From NCBI RefSeq assembly GCF_009753715.1, contig NZ_WQMS01000020.1:124001-188000 (forward strand): 64,000 bases of DNA, in the 5' to 3' direction. Below, in pieces: positions 18,097-27,137 of this stretch. Positions within the stretch are counted from its first letter, which is position 1; each line of letters starts with the position of its first letter. The notes under the pieces were generated by a model. That model worked only from the letters and a program-made list of their open reading frames with translations. It had not been told where the DNA came from and did not search any database. This stretch comes from Sphingomonas horti. Its GTDB lineage: Bacteria; Pseudomonadota; Alphaproteobacteria; Sphingomonadales; Sphingomonadaceae. A program made the position numbers and the translations under genes.

Positions 18097-19971
18097 CTAC
18101 GCAAGCGCCTGCTCGATCGCGACTTCGATCTCCGATATGCGGAACGGCTGGCCGGAGACCTTGTTCAGCGGCTTGGCGTCGACCAGAAACTGGTCGCGCA
18201 GCACTGTCTTGAACTGACCGGTGTTCATCTCGGGCACGATGATACGCTCATAAGAGCGGAGTAGGACACCCAGATTTTTCGGCAGCGGCCAGATGTGGCG
18301 GACGTGGATGTGGTGGACGTCGCGGCCCTTAAGACGCTGGCGGCGGACAGCCTGGCTGATCGGTCCGTAGGTCGAGCCCCAGCCGACCACGGCCAGCTTG
18401 CCGCCTGTGTCTCCAAGCGTCACTTCCTGTTCCGGAATATGGTCCGCGATGCCGAGTATCTTGTCGGTGCGCAGGTCGGTCATCAGCTGGTGGTTCGACG
18501 GCGAATAGTCGATGTTGCCGGTGCCGTTCGCCTTCTCGATGCCGCCGATGCGGTGGAGCAGGCCGGGCGTGCCCGGCTTGACCCAGGGCCGCGCCAGCTT
18601 GTCGTCGCGCGCATAGGCCTGGAAGCCGCCTTCGGGCACCGTCTCCAGGAATTCGACCGGAAAAGGCGCGTAGCGGCTCATGTCGGGCACGCGCCACGGC
18701 TCGGCGGCATTGGCGATATAGCCGTCGGTCAGCAGCATCACCGGCGTCATGAACTGGGTCGCGATCCGCACCGCCTCGATCGCGCAGTCGAACGCGTCGG
18801 CGGGCGAGCGGGCAGCGAGCACCGGCATCGGCGCATCGCCGTTACGGCCATAGACGGCCTGGTAAAGGTCCGACTGCTCGGTCTTGGTCGGGAGGCCTGT
18901 CGAGGGACCGCCGCGCTGCGAGTTGACGATGACGAGCGGCAGCTCCGTCATGATCGCGAGGCCCATCGCCTCGCCCTTCAGCGCAATACCGGGGCCCGAA
19001 GACGAGGTGACGCCCAGTGAGCCGGCATAGGAGGCGCCGATCGCGCTTGCGATCGCAGCGATCTCGTCCTCCGCCTGGAAGGTGGTGACGCCATATTCCT
19101 TCAGCCGCGACAGGTGATGCAGGATCGCCGAGGCCGGGGTGATCGGATAGCCGCCGAAGAACATCGGCAGCCCGGCGAGTTGCGTGCCGGCGACGAGGCC
19201 GAGCGAAATCGACTCCGCTCCGGTGACGGTGCGGTACAGGCCCGGCTCCGCGGGCGCCGCCGAGATGTGGTGCTGCTTGAGGAAGCCGGACAGCTCGGCC
19301 GTCTCGCCATAGGCATGGCCGGCATTCAGCGCGGCGATGTTGGCCTCGGCCAGCGTCGGCGCCTTGGCGAACTTGGCCTTCAACCAGTCGACGATCGGCT
19401 GGCGGTCGCGGTCGAACATCCAGAGCGCCAGGCCCAGCGTCCACATGTTCTTGCAGCGCAAGGCTTCCTTGTTGCCGAGCCCGAACGGCTTCACCGCCTC
19501 GAGCGTCAGCTGCGAGATGTTGAACGCCAGCAGCTGCCAGCGGCCGAGACTGTCATCCTCCAGCGGATTGGTCTCATAGCCGGCCTTGGCGAGGTTGCGG
19601 GCGCCGAACTCGCCTTCATCGGCGATGATCAGGCCGCCGTCCTTCAGCTGACCGACATTCACCTTCAGCGCGGCCGGGTTCATCGCGATCAGCACGTCGG
19701 GCGCGTCGCCGGCGGTCTCGACCTCGGTCGAGCCGAAATTAATCTGGAAAGCGGAGACGCCGAAGGTGGTGCCCTGCGGCGCCCGGATCTCGGCGGGAAA
19801 GTCGGGAAAGGTCGACAGGTCGTTGCCCGCCAGCGCCGTCGACAGCGTGAATTGGCCCCCGGTCAGCTGCATGCCGTCGCCGGAGTCGCCCGCGAAGCGG
19901 ACGACGACATTTTCCGCGGGCGGCTGGGCGCTCGCCTCCTGGGGAGTGAGCTGATGGGCGGCTGTGGCCAT
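18097..19971 (-). CDS. korA: 2-oxoacid:ferredoxin oxidoreductase, alpha subunit
   Basis: A 624-residue fused gamma-alpha subunit. The N-terminal gamma-type domain carries VVRFAGDSGDGMQLTGGQ; the alpha domain contains FFGGYPITPASAILHHLSR, FQAEDEIAAIASAIGASYAG and TSSSGPGIALKGEAMGLA, all standard for KorA. Acts with KorB as a reversible ferredoxin-linked step around 2-oxoglutarate/succinyl-CoA. In an otherwise aerobic-looking genome it would bypass or supplement the NAD-linked dehydrogenase. First gene of the pair, preceded by a 375-bp gene-free stretch that should hold its promoter. Confidence 0.93.
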   Translation of the reverse strand: MATAAHQLTPQEASAQPPAENVVVRFAGDSGDGMQLTGGQFTLSTALAGNDLSTFPDFPAEIRAPQGTTFGVSAFQINFGSTEVETAGDAPDVLIAMNPAALKVNVGQLKDGGLIIADEGEFGARNLAKAGYETNPLEDDSLGRWQLLAFNISQLTLEAVKPFGLGNKEALRCKNMWTLGLALWMFDRDRQPIVDWLKAKFAKAPTLAEANIAALNAGHAYGETAELSGFLKQHHISAAPAEPGLYRTVTGAESISLGLVAGTQLAGLPMFFGGYPITPASAILHHLSRLKEYGVTTFQAEDEIAAIASAIGASYAGSLGVTSSSGPGIALKGEAMGLAIMTELPLVIVNSQRGGPSTGLPTKTEQSDLYQAVYGRNGDAPMPVLAARSPADAFDCAIEAVRIATQFMTPVMLLTDGYIANAAEPWRVPDMSRYAPFPVEFLETVPEGGFQAYARDDKLARPWVKPGTPGLLHRIGGIEKANGTGNIDYSPSNHQLMTDLRTDKILGIADHIPEQEVTLGDTGGKLAVVGWGSTYGPISQAVRRQRLKGRDVHHIHVRHIWPLPKNLGVLLRSYERIIVPEMNTGQFKTVLRDQFLVDAKPLNKVSGQPFRISEIEVAIEQALA

Positions 19972-20153
19972 TTGCGACTGTCCTGCTTGATGCGTGGCGG
20001 TCGAGTAGGCCGCCGAATGCGTTGCGCCAATGTAGAAAATCTGCGGCGGAGTGCAAACGTCCCTTCACCCTGTTGCGCGTGCGTGCGGCGAGGATTTCAC
20101 GGATCGTCCCGCAGACGCGGCTGCCAACGGCTTGGGTGGTTCGCGGACCAATC

Positions 20154-20285
20154 ACCTCTCCCATAGGGAGAGGTCGAGTCAGCGCTTGCGCTGACCGGGT
20201 GAGGGGTTGGACCTCTCCACGAAAACCTGGTCACCTCACCCCGCTCGCGCTGAAGCGCGAGTCGCCCTCTCCCCATGGGAGAGGG
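20154..20285. repeat. Composite palindromic repeat in a 375-bp gene-free stretch
   Basis: The stretch 19972-20346 has no gene I can support. The half nearest korA (19972-20150) should carry its promoter, but no clear -10/-35 was identified. The other half holds nested palindromes: ACCTCTCCCATAGGGAGAGGT, then GTCAGCGCTTGCGCTGAC, then a GGTGAGGGG block, and the inverse order to CCCTCTCCCCATGGGAGAGGG. This type of CCTCTCCC repeat is common between proteobacterial genes. The rest (20286-20346) looks featureless. Confidence 0.75.
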
Positions 20286-20346
20286 CCCGCTATGGGGCGT
20301 TTACGGTCATAGCCTCGTCCTTCCGGGTAATGCCGGAAAGTCTGGA

Positions 20347-21060
20347 TCAGCCCGCAACCCGCTCGCGATGCCCCGTTTCGAACCCATCCGTCAGCAGCGC
20401 AGCAATGCGGTCCGCGACCACCTCGGGGGCCTTGACGGTCGCCGGGTCCTCGCCCGGGAAGGCCTTTTCACGCATTCTGGTGCGGGTCGCGCCGGGGTCG
20501 AGGATTGCGACCTGGACTTTGCCGAGATTGCGCTGTTCCTCGCCATAGGCGGCGACGAGGGTGTCTAACGCGGCCTTGGAGGCACCGTATGCGCCCCAAT
20601 AGGCGCGGGGGGTGGCGCCGACGCTGGAGGTGATCGCGATCAGCCTGCCCGGCGCCGCGGCGCGGAGCAGCGGGTCGAAGGCGGCGATCAGCGCCTGCTG
20701 CGCCCCCACGTTCAGCGTCAGCAGCTTCGCGAATTCCTTGGCGTCGATCGCGGGCACGGGCGTCAGCGTGCCGAGCATCGCGGCGTTGAGGACCAGCATG
20801 TCGAGCTTGCCCCAGCGTCCGGCGACCGCGGATGCGAGGCGGCCGATGCTGTCTCCTTCGGCCAGGTCTATCGGCGCGATCGTCGCGTTGCCGCCGGCCT
20901 GGTGGATGCGATCTTCGACGGCTTCCAGGTCCTTGGCGGTGCGGGCGGTGAGGATCACGTGCGCGCCGGCCTTGGCGAGCGCTTCGGCGGTGGCGGCACC
21001 GATGCCGCGGCTGGCGCCGGTGACGAGGGCAAGTTGGTTTTCGAGGGGTTTGTCAGTCAT
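20347..21060 (-). CDS. SDR-family NAD(P)-dependent oxidoreductase
   Basis: A 237-residue classical short-chain dehydrogenase. The cofactor loop is TGASRGIGAATAEAL, the structural NAG equivalent is LVLNAAMLG, and the active site is Ser in ITSSVGA with YGASK for Tyr and Lys. The start MTDKPLENQLALVTG at 21060 is preferred; a longer reading upstream would run into the palindromic repeat at 21073-21127. Substrate unknown. Lies downstream of purF on the same strand, separated by that repeat. Confidence 0.9.
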   Translation of the reverse strand: MTDKPLENQLALVTGASRGIGAATAEALAKAGAHVILTARTAKDLEAVEDRIHQAGGNATIAPIDLAEGDSIGRLASAVAGRWGKLDMLVLNAAMLGTLTPVPAIDAKEFAKLLTLNVGAQQALIAAFDPLLRAAAPGRLIAITSSVGATPRAYWGAYGASKAALDTLVAAYGEEQRNLGKVQVAILDPGATRTRMREKAFPGEDPATVKAPEVVADRIAALLTDGFETGHRERVAG

Positions 21061-21072
21061 TGGCGCCGTGTA

Positions 21073-21127
21073 CCCCGGCGAAGGCCGGGGTCCAGCCCTA
21101 ACTCTGGGCTCCGGCCTTCGCCGGAGC
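21073..21127. repeat. Palindromic repeat between purF and SDR gene
   Basis: Two hairpin arms, CCCCGGCGAAGGCCGGGGTC and the near inverse GGGCTCCGGCCTTCGCCGGA, fill the 76-bp gap. Same general family of intergenic hairpins as at 6588 and 28648, though the sequence differs. A likely site of attenuation between purF and the downstream SDR gene. Confidence 0.75.
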
Positions 21128-21136
21128 ACATAACGG

Positions 21137-22594
21137 TTAGACCACCCGCTCCGCGAGCAGGCTCAGCTGGTCGGTGGGCGCGAGCTCGTCCTGGTCGGTC
21201 AGCGTGGTCGGATAGTCGCCGGTGAAGCAGGCGTCGCAATGCTGCGGGCGCACCTCCGCGCGGCGGTCATGGCCGAGCGCCTTGTACAGGCCTTCGATCG
21301 AGACGAACGCAAGGCTGTCGGCCTGGATATAGTCCGACATGCCGGGCACATCGAGCTTGGCAGCGAGCAGCTTGGTGCGCTCCGGCGTGTCGACGCCGTA
21401 GAAGCAGCTGTGCCGGGTCGGCGGGCTGGCGATGCGCATATGCACCTCGGCAGCGCCGGCATCGCGCATCATCTGCACGATCTTCAGCGACGTCGTGCCG
21501 CGCACGATCGAATCGTCGATGAGCACGACGCGCTTGCCGCTGATCAGCGCTCGGTTGGCATTGTGCTTCAGCTTTACGCCCAGATGGCGGACCTGGTCGC
21601 CGGGCTGGATGAAGGTGCGGCCGACATAGTGGGAGCGGATGATGCCCAGCTCGAACGGGATGCCCGATTGCTGGGCATAGCCGATCGCCGCCGGCACGCC
21701 GGAATCCGGCACCGGGATGACCAGGTCCGCCTCGACCGGCGCCTCGATCGCCAACTGTGCGCCGATCGCCTTGCGCACGTCATAGACGCTGGTGCCGTCG
21801 ACGATCGAATCGGGGCGCGAGAAATAGACATGCTCGAAGATGCAGGGCCGCGGGTTGATCTTGCCGAACGGCTGGATGGAGCGGACGCCGCTTTCCGTGA
21901 CGATCACGATCTCGCCGGGCTCAACCTGGCGGATGAATTCGGCGCCGATCACGTCCAGCGCCACCGTTTCCGATGCGAAGATCGTCGCGTCGCCGAGCTT
22001 GCCCATGACCAGCGGACGGATGCCGAGCGGATCGCGGCAGGCGAGCATGCCTTCGGGCGTCAGGCAGATCAGGCTGTAGGCGCCCTCGACCTGCTTCAGC
22101 GCATCGATGAATTTGTCGAGCAGCGTCCGGTAGGTGGAGGTGGCGACGAGGTGGATGATCACTTCCGTGTCGGAGGTCGACTGGAAGATCGAGCCGCGGC
22201 GGACCAGTTCGCGCCGCAGCTTTATCGCGTTGGAGATGTTACCGTTATGCGCGACCGCGAAGCCGCCCGACGACAGCTCCGCGAACAGCGGCTGGACGTT
22301 CCTGAGCGCGGTCTCACCGGTCGTCGAGTAACGCACGTGCCCGAGCGCGACCCGGCCCGGCAGCCCGCGGATCACGTCGTCGCGGTCAAAATTGCCCGCG
22401 ACATGTCCCATCGCCCGGTGCGAATGGAAGTGCTGGTCGTCCCAGCTGGTGATGCCGGCCGCTTCCTGCCCGCGATGCTGCAGCGCATGAAGGCCGAGCG
22501 CGACCACGGCCGAGGCGGTTTCGGCATTGTAGATGCCGAACACGCCGCACTCCTCGCGCAATTTGTCGTCGTCGAACGGATTGGTGGTGAGCAT
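21137..22594 (-). CDS. purF: Amidophosphoribosyltransferase
   Basis: First committed step of purine synthesis: PRPP plus glutamine to phosphoribosylamine. 485 residues with a short leader before the catalytic cysteine (REECGVFGIYN, Cys16), which must be removed to free the nucleophile. Glutaminase features HALQHRGQEAAGI and GHVRYSTTG follow, and the PRPP loop is VVLIDDSIVRGTTS. Cysteines in PCIFEHVYFSRPDS, HSCFYGVD and QHCDACFTGDYP match the four ligands of the Bacillus-type 4Fe-4S enzyme, so this is the iron-sulfur, propeptide-processed form rather than the E. coli form. Confidence 0.97.
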   Translation of the reverse strand: MLTTNPFDDDKLREECGVFGIYNAETASAVVALGLHALQHRGQEAAGITSWDDQHFHSHRAMGHVAGNFDRDDVIRGLPGRVALGHVRYSTTGETALRNVQPLFAELSSGGFAVAHNGNISNAIKLRRELVRRGSIFQSTSDTEVIIHLVATSTYRTLLDKFIDALKQVEGAYSLICLTPEGMLACRDPLGIRPLVMGKLGDATIFASETVALDVIGAEFIRQVEPGEIVIVTESGVRSIQPFGKINPRPCIFEHVYFSRPDSIVDGTSVYDVRKAIGAQLAIEAPVEADLVIPVPDSGVPAAIGYAQQSGIPFELGIIRSHYVGRTFIQPGDQVRHLGVKLKHNANRALISGKRVVLIDDSIVRGTTSLKIVQMMRDAGAAEVHMRIASPPTRHSCFYGVDTPERTKLLAAKLDVPGMSDYIQADSLAFVSIEGLYKALGHDRRAEVRPQHCDACFTGDYPTTLTDQDELAPTDQLSLLAERVV

Positions 22595-22675
22595 TGCCAG
22601 ACCCGACCCTTGGCTCGTTGGCCCGGCATATAGGAGCGCGAATCCGGTTTGTCGCCCCTTGGCTGAGAAAGAAAG

Positions 22676-22703
22676 GCCCGCCCGGTACTTCTACCGGGCG
22701 GGC
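22676..22703 (-). terminator. Rho-independent terminator after the metalloprotease gene
   Basis: A perfect 12-bp stem GCCCGCCCGGTA / TACCGGGCGGGC with a 4-base loop. Read on the minus strand it lies 28 bases past the metalloprotease stop and is followed by CTTTCTTTC, a T-rich run. It also separates that gene from purF further along the same strand. Confidence 0.85.
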
Positions 22704-22730
22704 ACGCTCAAGCTGTCCGAGCTTGAGAGT

Positions 22731-23948
22731 TCAGGCGAAGCTGACCTGCGCGCGCTGACGACGACGGAGCGCGGCGCCCACCAGGCCGAAACCGGCGATC
22801 ATCATTGCCCAGGTCGCCGGTTCGGGCACATAGGTGTCGTAACCCATCACGTCGAACGCAATCCGGTCGAGCGGCGTCAGGTTGAGGTTGGTGACCCCGC
22901 CCATGAAGCCGCTGCGGGTCGGGTCCATGATGCCCAGCGTCAGCCCGGTCAGCGTATCGTCCTTCCAGTGGCTGGCCTGGCGGAGATCGCCGTTGACGGA
23001 GCCGGTCGACAGCTTGCCGAGGCAGGTGCCGCCATTGTCGATCGAGAAGCACGGTGTGCCACCGATCGTCCAGTCCAGCGTTTGCTGCCCGTTGAAGCTC
23101 TGGTAGCGGAACAGATCCCAAACCGTGCCCCAGGCAATCGCGTCCAGACCGGCACGGTTCAGGTTGGCGTTCACATCGGCCGTGTCGACGCCTGAGCGGA
23201 AGCCGAGCGCATGTCCGATCTCGTGCGCGGCGACGCCGACGAAATCGATAAGGTTCGGATCGATCCCGTCGGAGCGGTCGAAGTCCCAATTGAACTGGTT
23301 GCTGAACGATACCGAGCCATCGCGCCCGCCGGGGTTGCTGGGGAGGTAGGTGGGATTGAGGCCCAGCGCCTTGGCCTGCGCGGTGTTGATCTGAATGTTG
23401 AAGTTGTCGAATGTGTTGTCGTTGTCGAGCGTGCGGCTGGACGTGCTGATCGCTCCGCACGTCGGAACATTGGTTACGCAGTTGCCGGGTTCGTTCGACA
23501 CGAAGGCGAGGCTGTTGCCAGCCTGGAGATGGGCGACCGCATGCTGGTCGTATCCCGACTTGATGTCGGCGGCCATCGCGGTCTTCAGATTGGCGTAGCT
23601 GATCGTGTTGGTCGTGGAACCAGTCGAACCAAGGATGTTCGGGCCCAGCTGCCGGAAACCGACGTCGAGCCGGATCGTGATCGGGTCGCGGATCAGGCTG
23701 GCCCAGATCGCGGCGGCCGCCTCGAAGCCCGCCCGTGCCTGGGTTCCGGCGCCGACCCCGCCGGTATCATTGAGGATGAACGTCGCGCCGCCAAAGGCAT
23801 TGGCAGGCGGCGAAATCACCCCTCCGCCGAGGTTCGAGCCGCCGCCGACGGCGCCTTCGTAGCTGATTTCATCACCCCAAATGATCTCGGCATGGGCGAC
23901 GGCAGGGATTGCGGCGCAGCAAAGCGCCGCCACGACGATCTCTTTCAT
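22731..23948 (-). CDS. PEP-CTERM metalloprotease, NF038122-like
   Basis: A 405-residue secreted zinc protease. Signal peptide at the start (MKEIVVAALCCAAIPAVAHA); the zinc motif HEIGHALGF sits in VGVAAHEIGHALGFRSG about two thirds along, with a downstream Met-turn candidate in GIMDPTRSG. The C-terminus is a PEP-CTERM sorting tail: VPEPATWAMMIAGFGLVG, then a basic end ALRRRQR. Such tails are removed by exosortase/archaeosortase-type enzymes during export. The start at 23948 is chosen because AAGGGGG lies about 8 bases upstream. Substrate unknown. Monocistronic with its own terminator; no exosortase gene is in the window. Confidence 0.88.
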   Translation of the reverse strand: MKEIVVAALCCAAIPAVAHAEIIWGDEISYEGAVGGGSNLGGGVISPPANAFGGATFILNDTGGVGAGTQARAGFEAAAAIWASLIRDPITIRLDVGFRQLGPNILGSTGSTTNTISYANLKTAMAADIKSGYDQHAVAHLQAGNSLAFVSNEPGNCVTNVPTCGAISTSSRTLDNDNTFDNFNIQINTAQAKALGLNPTYLPSNPGGRDGSVSFSNQFNWDFDRSDGIDPNLIDFVGVAAHEIGHALGFRSGVDTADVNANLNRAGLDAIAWGTVWDLFRYQSFNGQQTLDWTIGGTPCFSIDNGGTCLGKLSTGSVNGDLRQASHWKDDTLTGLTLGIMDPTRSGFMGGVTNLNLTPLDRIAFDVMGYDTYVPEPATWAMMIAGFGLVGAALRRRQRAQVSFA

Positions 23949-24111
23949 GTGACACACCCCCTTTTTTCGGCGCGCGCAATCGGCACCCTCCGGCTGCGCG
24001 GCCCGCGCGAAAAATTACGCCTCCGTTAACCAAAGGTCGAGTCGATTCTGTTGCGAAACCGTGCCGCCCATGGACGCTTCTCATTCGACGGCGATGCCTC
24101 CATGAAGCGGC

Positions 24112-24492
24112 ATGGACACTGCGCGCGAAAAGGGATCGAAGCTCGATCCGAAATGGGATGCGGACGGGCTGATCACGGGAGTCGTCACCGACTCGCAAAG
24201 CGGCGAGCTGCTGATGGTCGCGCATCTGAACGCGGAGGCGCTGAGGCTGACGATGGAGACCGGCGAGGCGCATTTCTGGTCGCGCAGCCGCGCCCGGCTG
24301 TGGCGCAAGGGCGAGACCTCCGGCCATGTGCTGCGCGTCGTGGAGCTGCGCGTCGACTGCGACCAGGATGCGCTGTGGCTGAAGGTCGAGGCGGCGGGGC
24401 CGGCCTGCCACACCGGCGCGCGGAGCTGCTTCTACCGGCGGGTCGAGCGGAACGGCGTTCTGCAGGGAAATTTCACAATCCGTTCGGCCTGA
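24112..24492 (+). CDS. hisI: Phosphoribosyl-AMP cyclohydrolase
   Basis: Third step of histidine synthesis: opens the purine ring of phosphoribosyl-AMP. 126 residues, the stand-alone HisI form rather than the HisIE fusion. The fold markers are [33 protein letters not shown] and the zinc cysteines in [19 protein letters not shown] and RSCFYR. The last three codons and the TGA lie inside a palindromic repeat (24480-24570), so the C-terminus RSA appears to be supplied by the repeat. No other his genes adjoin it. Confidence 0.95.
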   Translation: MDTAREKGSKLDPKWDADGLITGVVTDSQSGELLMVAHLNAEALRLTMETGEAHFWSRSRARLWRKGETSGHVLRVVELRVDCDQDALWLKVEAAGPACHTGARSCFYRRVERNGVLQGNFTIRSA

Positions 24493-24570
24493 GCTTGTCG
24501 AAGGCCTCCCTTGTTCTTTTCTGAAATGCCCGAAAGAAAGGGAGGGCTTCGACAAGCTCAGCCCGAACGG
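24480..24570. repeat. Inverted repeat spanning the hisI stop codon
   Basis: Left arm begins CCGTTCGGCCTGAGCTTGTC (24480) and the right arm is its inverse, ending GACAAGCTCAGCCCGAACGG (24570), with CCTCCCTT/AAGGGAGG inner arms and a short AT-rich centre. This GAGCTTGTCGAAG-type element is widespread between proteobacterial genes. A 15-base half copy (CCGTTCGGGCTGAGC) lies at 27119-27133 just after the amidohydrolase stop. The large stem would make a strong hairpin after hisI. Confidence 0.88.
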
Positions 24571-24578
24571 AGTCTCAC

Positions 24579-25862
24579 GTGATTCTTTCTACGCTTCTGC
24601 TCGCGGCCGCCGCCGCGCCGGCCCAACCCGATCCCGCCGAGCTGCGCGCGACCATCACCAGGCTGGTCGGCTTCGGGACGCGCCACACGCTTTCGACAAC
24701 CACCGACCCGAAGCGCGGGATCGGCGCCGCGCGGCGCTGGACGGCGGGACGGTTCGGGGAATTCTCAAAGGCGTGCGGCGGCTGCCTGACGGTCGAGACG
24801 ATCGGCGACCAGTTCACCGGCCCGCGGGCGCCGAACGGCGTGCGCGTCGAGGACGTGATCGCGATCCAGAAAGGCACCACCGATCCGGACCGCGTGGTCA
24901 TCGTCCAGGGGCATATCGACAGCCGCGTGACCGACGTGATGGACGCGACTTCCGATGCGCCGGGCGCCAATGACGACGGTTCCGGCACGGCGCTGGTGAT
25001 CGAGGCGGCGCGGCTGCTGTCCAAGGAGAAATTCGCGGCGACGATCGTCTATGCGGCCCTGTCCGGCGAGGAGCAGGGGCTGTGGGGCGGCAAATTGCTC
25101 GCGCGGACCGCGAAGGAGCGGGGCTGGAACGTCGTCGCGGTGCTGAACAACGACATCGTCGGCAACACCCATGGCGTCGGCGGCGCGCATGACGACGCCT
25201 ATGTCCGCGTGTTCAGCGAAGGCATCCGCGCCGCCGCGACGCGGGAGGACGACCTCGCCCAGCGCGCCAATGGGGGCGAGGACGACTCGCCGTCGCGTTC
25301 GCTCGCCAAGGCGGTCAAGCGTATCGCCCAGAGCAGCAACGGCCTGGAGGTGATCGCGGTGCGACGGCCCGACCGGTTCCAGCGCGGCGGCGACCATATC
25401 CCGTTCCTGGAAGTGGGTTATCCGGCGGTGCGGATCACCGAAGTGACCGAGAATTACGATCATCAACACCAGACGCTCCGGACCGAGAACGGGAAGTTCT
25501 ACGGCGACACGATCGAGTGCGTGGACTTCCCCTATCTCGCCCGCGTGACGGCGCTGAACATGGCGGTGATCCGCGAGCTCGCGAGCGCGCCGCCGCCGCC
25601 CGACAAGGTCACGATCACGGGCGCGCTGAGCGCCGATACGACGGTCGCATGGGAACCGGTGCCGGGCGCTGCGGGCTATCGCGTGCGCTGGCGGCTCGCC
25701 GACCGGCCGGACTGGACCGACCACAAGGACGTGCCGGCCTCGGCGACTTCCCTGTTCCTGCACGACGTCAACATCGACCATCATTTCTTCGGCGTGGCGG
25801 CTCTGGCCGCGGACGGTTCCGAAAGCGTCGTGACCTTCGCTGGCCCGGCCCCGCGCAAATGA
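24579..25862 (+). CDS. Secreted M28-family metallopeptidase with C-terminal FnIII-like domain
   Basis: A 427-residue aminopeptidase-like zinc enzyme. A short signal peptide (MILSTLLLAAAAAPAQ) from the GTG start. Two-zinc ligands of M28 are in order: GHIDSR (His, Asp), GANDDGSG (bridging Asp), SGEEQGLWGG (catalytic Glu and ligand), NNDIVGN (Asp) and YDHQHQTLRT (His). The last 90 or so residues (PPPDKVTITGALSADTTVAW onward) look like a fibronectin type III domain. Overlaps the next gene by ATGA, so the two secreted hydrolases are co-expressed. Confidence 0.88.
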   Translation: MILSTLLLAAAAAPAQPDPAELRATITRLVGFGTRHTLSTTTDPKRGIGAARRWTAGRFGEFSKACGGCLTVETIGDQFTGPRAPNGVRVEDVIAIQKGTTDPDRVVIVQGHIDSRVTDVMDATSDAPGANDDGSGTALVIEAARLLSKEKFAATIVYAALSGEEQGLWGGKLLARTAKERGWNVVAVLNNDIVGNTHGVGGAHDDAYVRVFSEGIRAAATREDDLAQRANGGEDDSPSRSLAKAVKRIAQSSNGLEVIAVRRPDRFQRGGDHIPFLEVGYPAVRITEVTENYDHQHQTLRTENGKFYGDTIECVDFPYLARVTALNMAVIRELASAPPPPDKVTITGALSADTTVAWEPVPGAAGYRVRWRLADRPDWTDHKDVPASATSLFLHDVNIDHHFFGVAALAADGSESVVTFAGPAPRK

Positions 25863-27112
25863 TCCGCGCGCTGCTCGCGGTGCTGCTCGCCGCGCTGGCC
25901 GTGCCGGCCTGGGCCGAGACCGTCTATCTGCTGAAGCCAGCCCAGGTCTTCGACGGCGTCGACCGCCAACCGCACGTCGGTTGGTCGGTGCTGGTGCGCG
26001 GCGACAGGATCGAGGCGGCGGGCCCGAACCTTGCCGCTCCCACCGGCGCGACGGCGATCGACCTGCCCGGCATGACGCTGATGCCGGGCATGATCGAGGG
26101 GCATTCGCACCTGTTCCTCCATCCGTACAACGAGACGCCGTGGGACGATCAGGTGCACGAGCCGCTGGCGCTGCGCACCGCGCGGGCGACGGTGGCGGCA
26201 CGCAACACGCTGATGGCGGGCTTCACCACCGTCCGCGATCTCGGGACCGAGGGCGCAGGTTATGCCGATGTCGGGCTGAAGCTGGCGATCGGGCAGGGCA
26301 TCGTGCCGGGGCCCAGGATGCTCGTCGCGACGCGCGCGTTGGTCGCGACCGGTGCTTACGGGCCGAAGGGCTTCGAGCCCGGTGTTCCGATCCCGCAGGG
26401 CGCTGAGGAAGCCGACGGGCCGGGGCTGGTGCAGGCGGTGCGGCGGCAGATCGGCGGCGGCGCGGACATCGTTAAATTCTACGCGGACTATCGCTGGGGC
26501 AAGGGCGAGCCGAGCCGGCCGACCTTCATCCTGGACGAGCTGAAGGCGGGCGTGGAGGCAGCGCATTCGGCCGGGCGTCTCGTCGCCGCGCACGCCAGTA
26601 CGGCGGAAGGCATGCGCCGGGCCGCGCTCGCCGGGGTCGACACGATCGAGCATGGCGACGAGGGCACGGCCGAGGTGTTCAAGCTGATGGCGGAGCGCAG
26701 GATTGCTTATTGCCCGACGCTCGCCGCGCGCGACGCGATCGCCCGCTATCGCGGCTGGAGCGGACAGGAGCCGGCGCCGGCCGGCGTGATCGAGAGCCGC
26801 AAGGCGTTCCGGATGGCGCGCGCGGCGGGCGTCACGATCTGCATGGGCGGCGATGTCGGCGTGTTCGCGCACGGCGAGAATGCGCGCGAAATGGTGCTGA
26901 TGTCCGAGGCCGGCATGCCGGCCGCCGATGTGCTGATCGCCGCCACGTCCGGCAATGCGCACATCTTTCGCATCGACGATCGCGTCGGCGCGGTGAAGCC
27001 CGGGCTGCTGGCAGACCTGGTCGCGGTCGAGGGCGACCCGACGCGGGACATCGGCGCCGTCAAGCAGGTGCGAATGGTGATGAAGAATGGGGTGATTTAT
27101 CGGAGAGAATAG
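25859..27112 (+). CDS. Secreted amidohydrolase family protein
   Basis: A 417-residue metal-dependent hydrolase resembling imidazolonepropionase and Xaa-Pro dipeptidase (prolidase-type) amidohydrolases. Signal peptide MIRALLAVLLAALAVPAWA. Metal ligands: HSHL (GMIEGHSHLFLHP), carboxylated Lys candidate in DIVKFYADY, His in VAAHAST and TIEHGDEGT, and Asp in CMGGDVGVFAHG. A composite-domain end (GAVKPGLLADLVAVEGDP) is typical. Coupled to the M28 peptidase, suggesting a shared role in breaking down peptides or cyclic amides outside the cytoplasm. Confidence 0.88.
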   Translation: MIRALLAVLLAALAVPAWAETVYLLKPAQVFDGVDRQPHVGWSVLVRGDRIEAAGPNLAAPTGATAIDLPGMTLMPGMIEGHSHLFLHPYNETPWDDQVHEPLALRTARATVAARNTLMAGFTTVRDLGTEGAGYADVGLKLAIGQGIVPGPRMLVATRALVATGAYGPKGFEPGVPIPQGAEEADGPGLVQAVRRQIGGGADIVKFYADYRWGKGEPSRPTFILDELKAGVEAAHSAGRLVAAHASTAEGMRRAALAGVDTIEHGDEGTAEVFKLMAERRIAYCPTLAARDAIARYRGWSGQEPAPAGVIESRKAFRMARAAGVTICMGGDVGVFAHGENAREMVLMSEAGMPAADVLIAATSGNAHIFRIDDRVGAVKPGLLADLVAVEGDPTRDIGAVKQVRMVMKNGVIYRRE

Positions 27113-27137
27113 GAACTTCCGTTCGGGCTGAGCCTGC

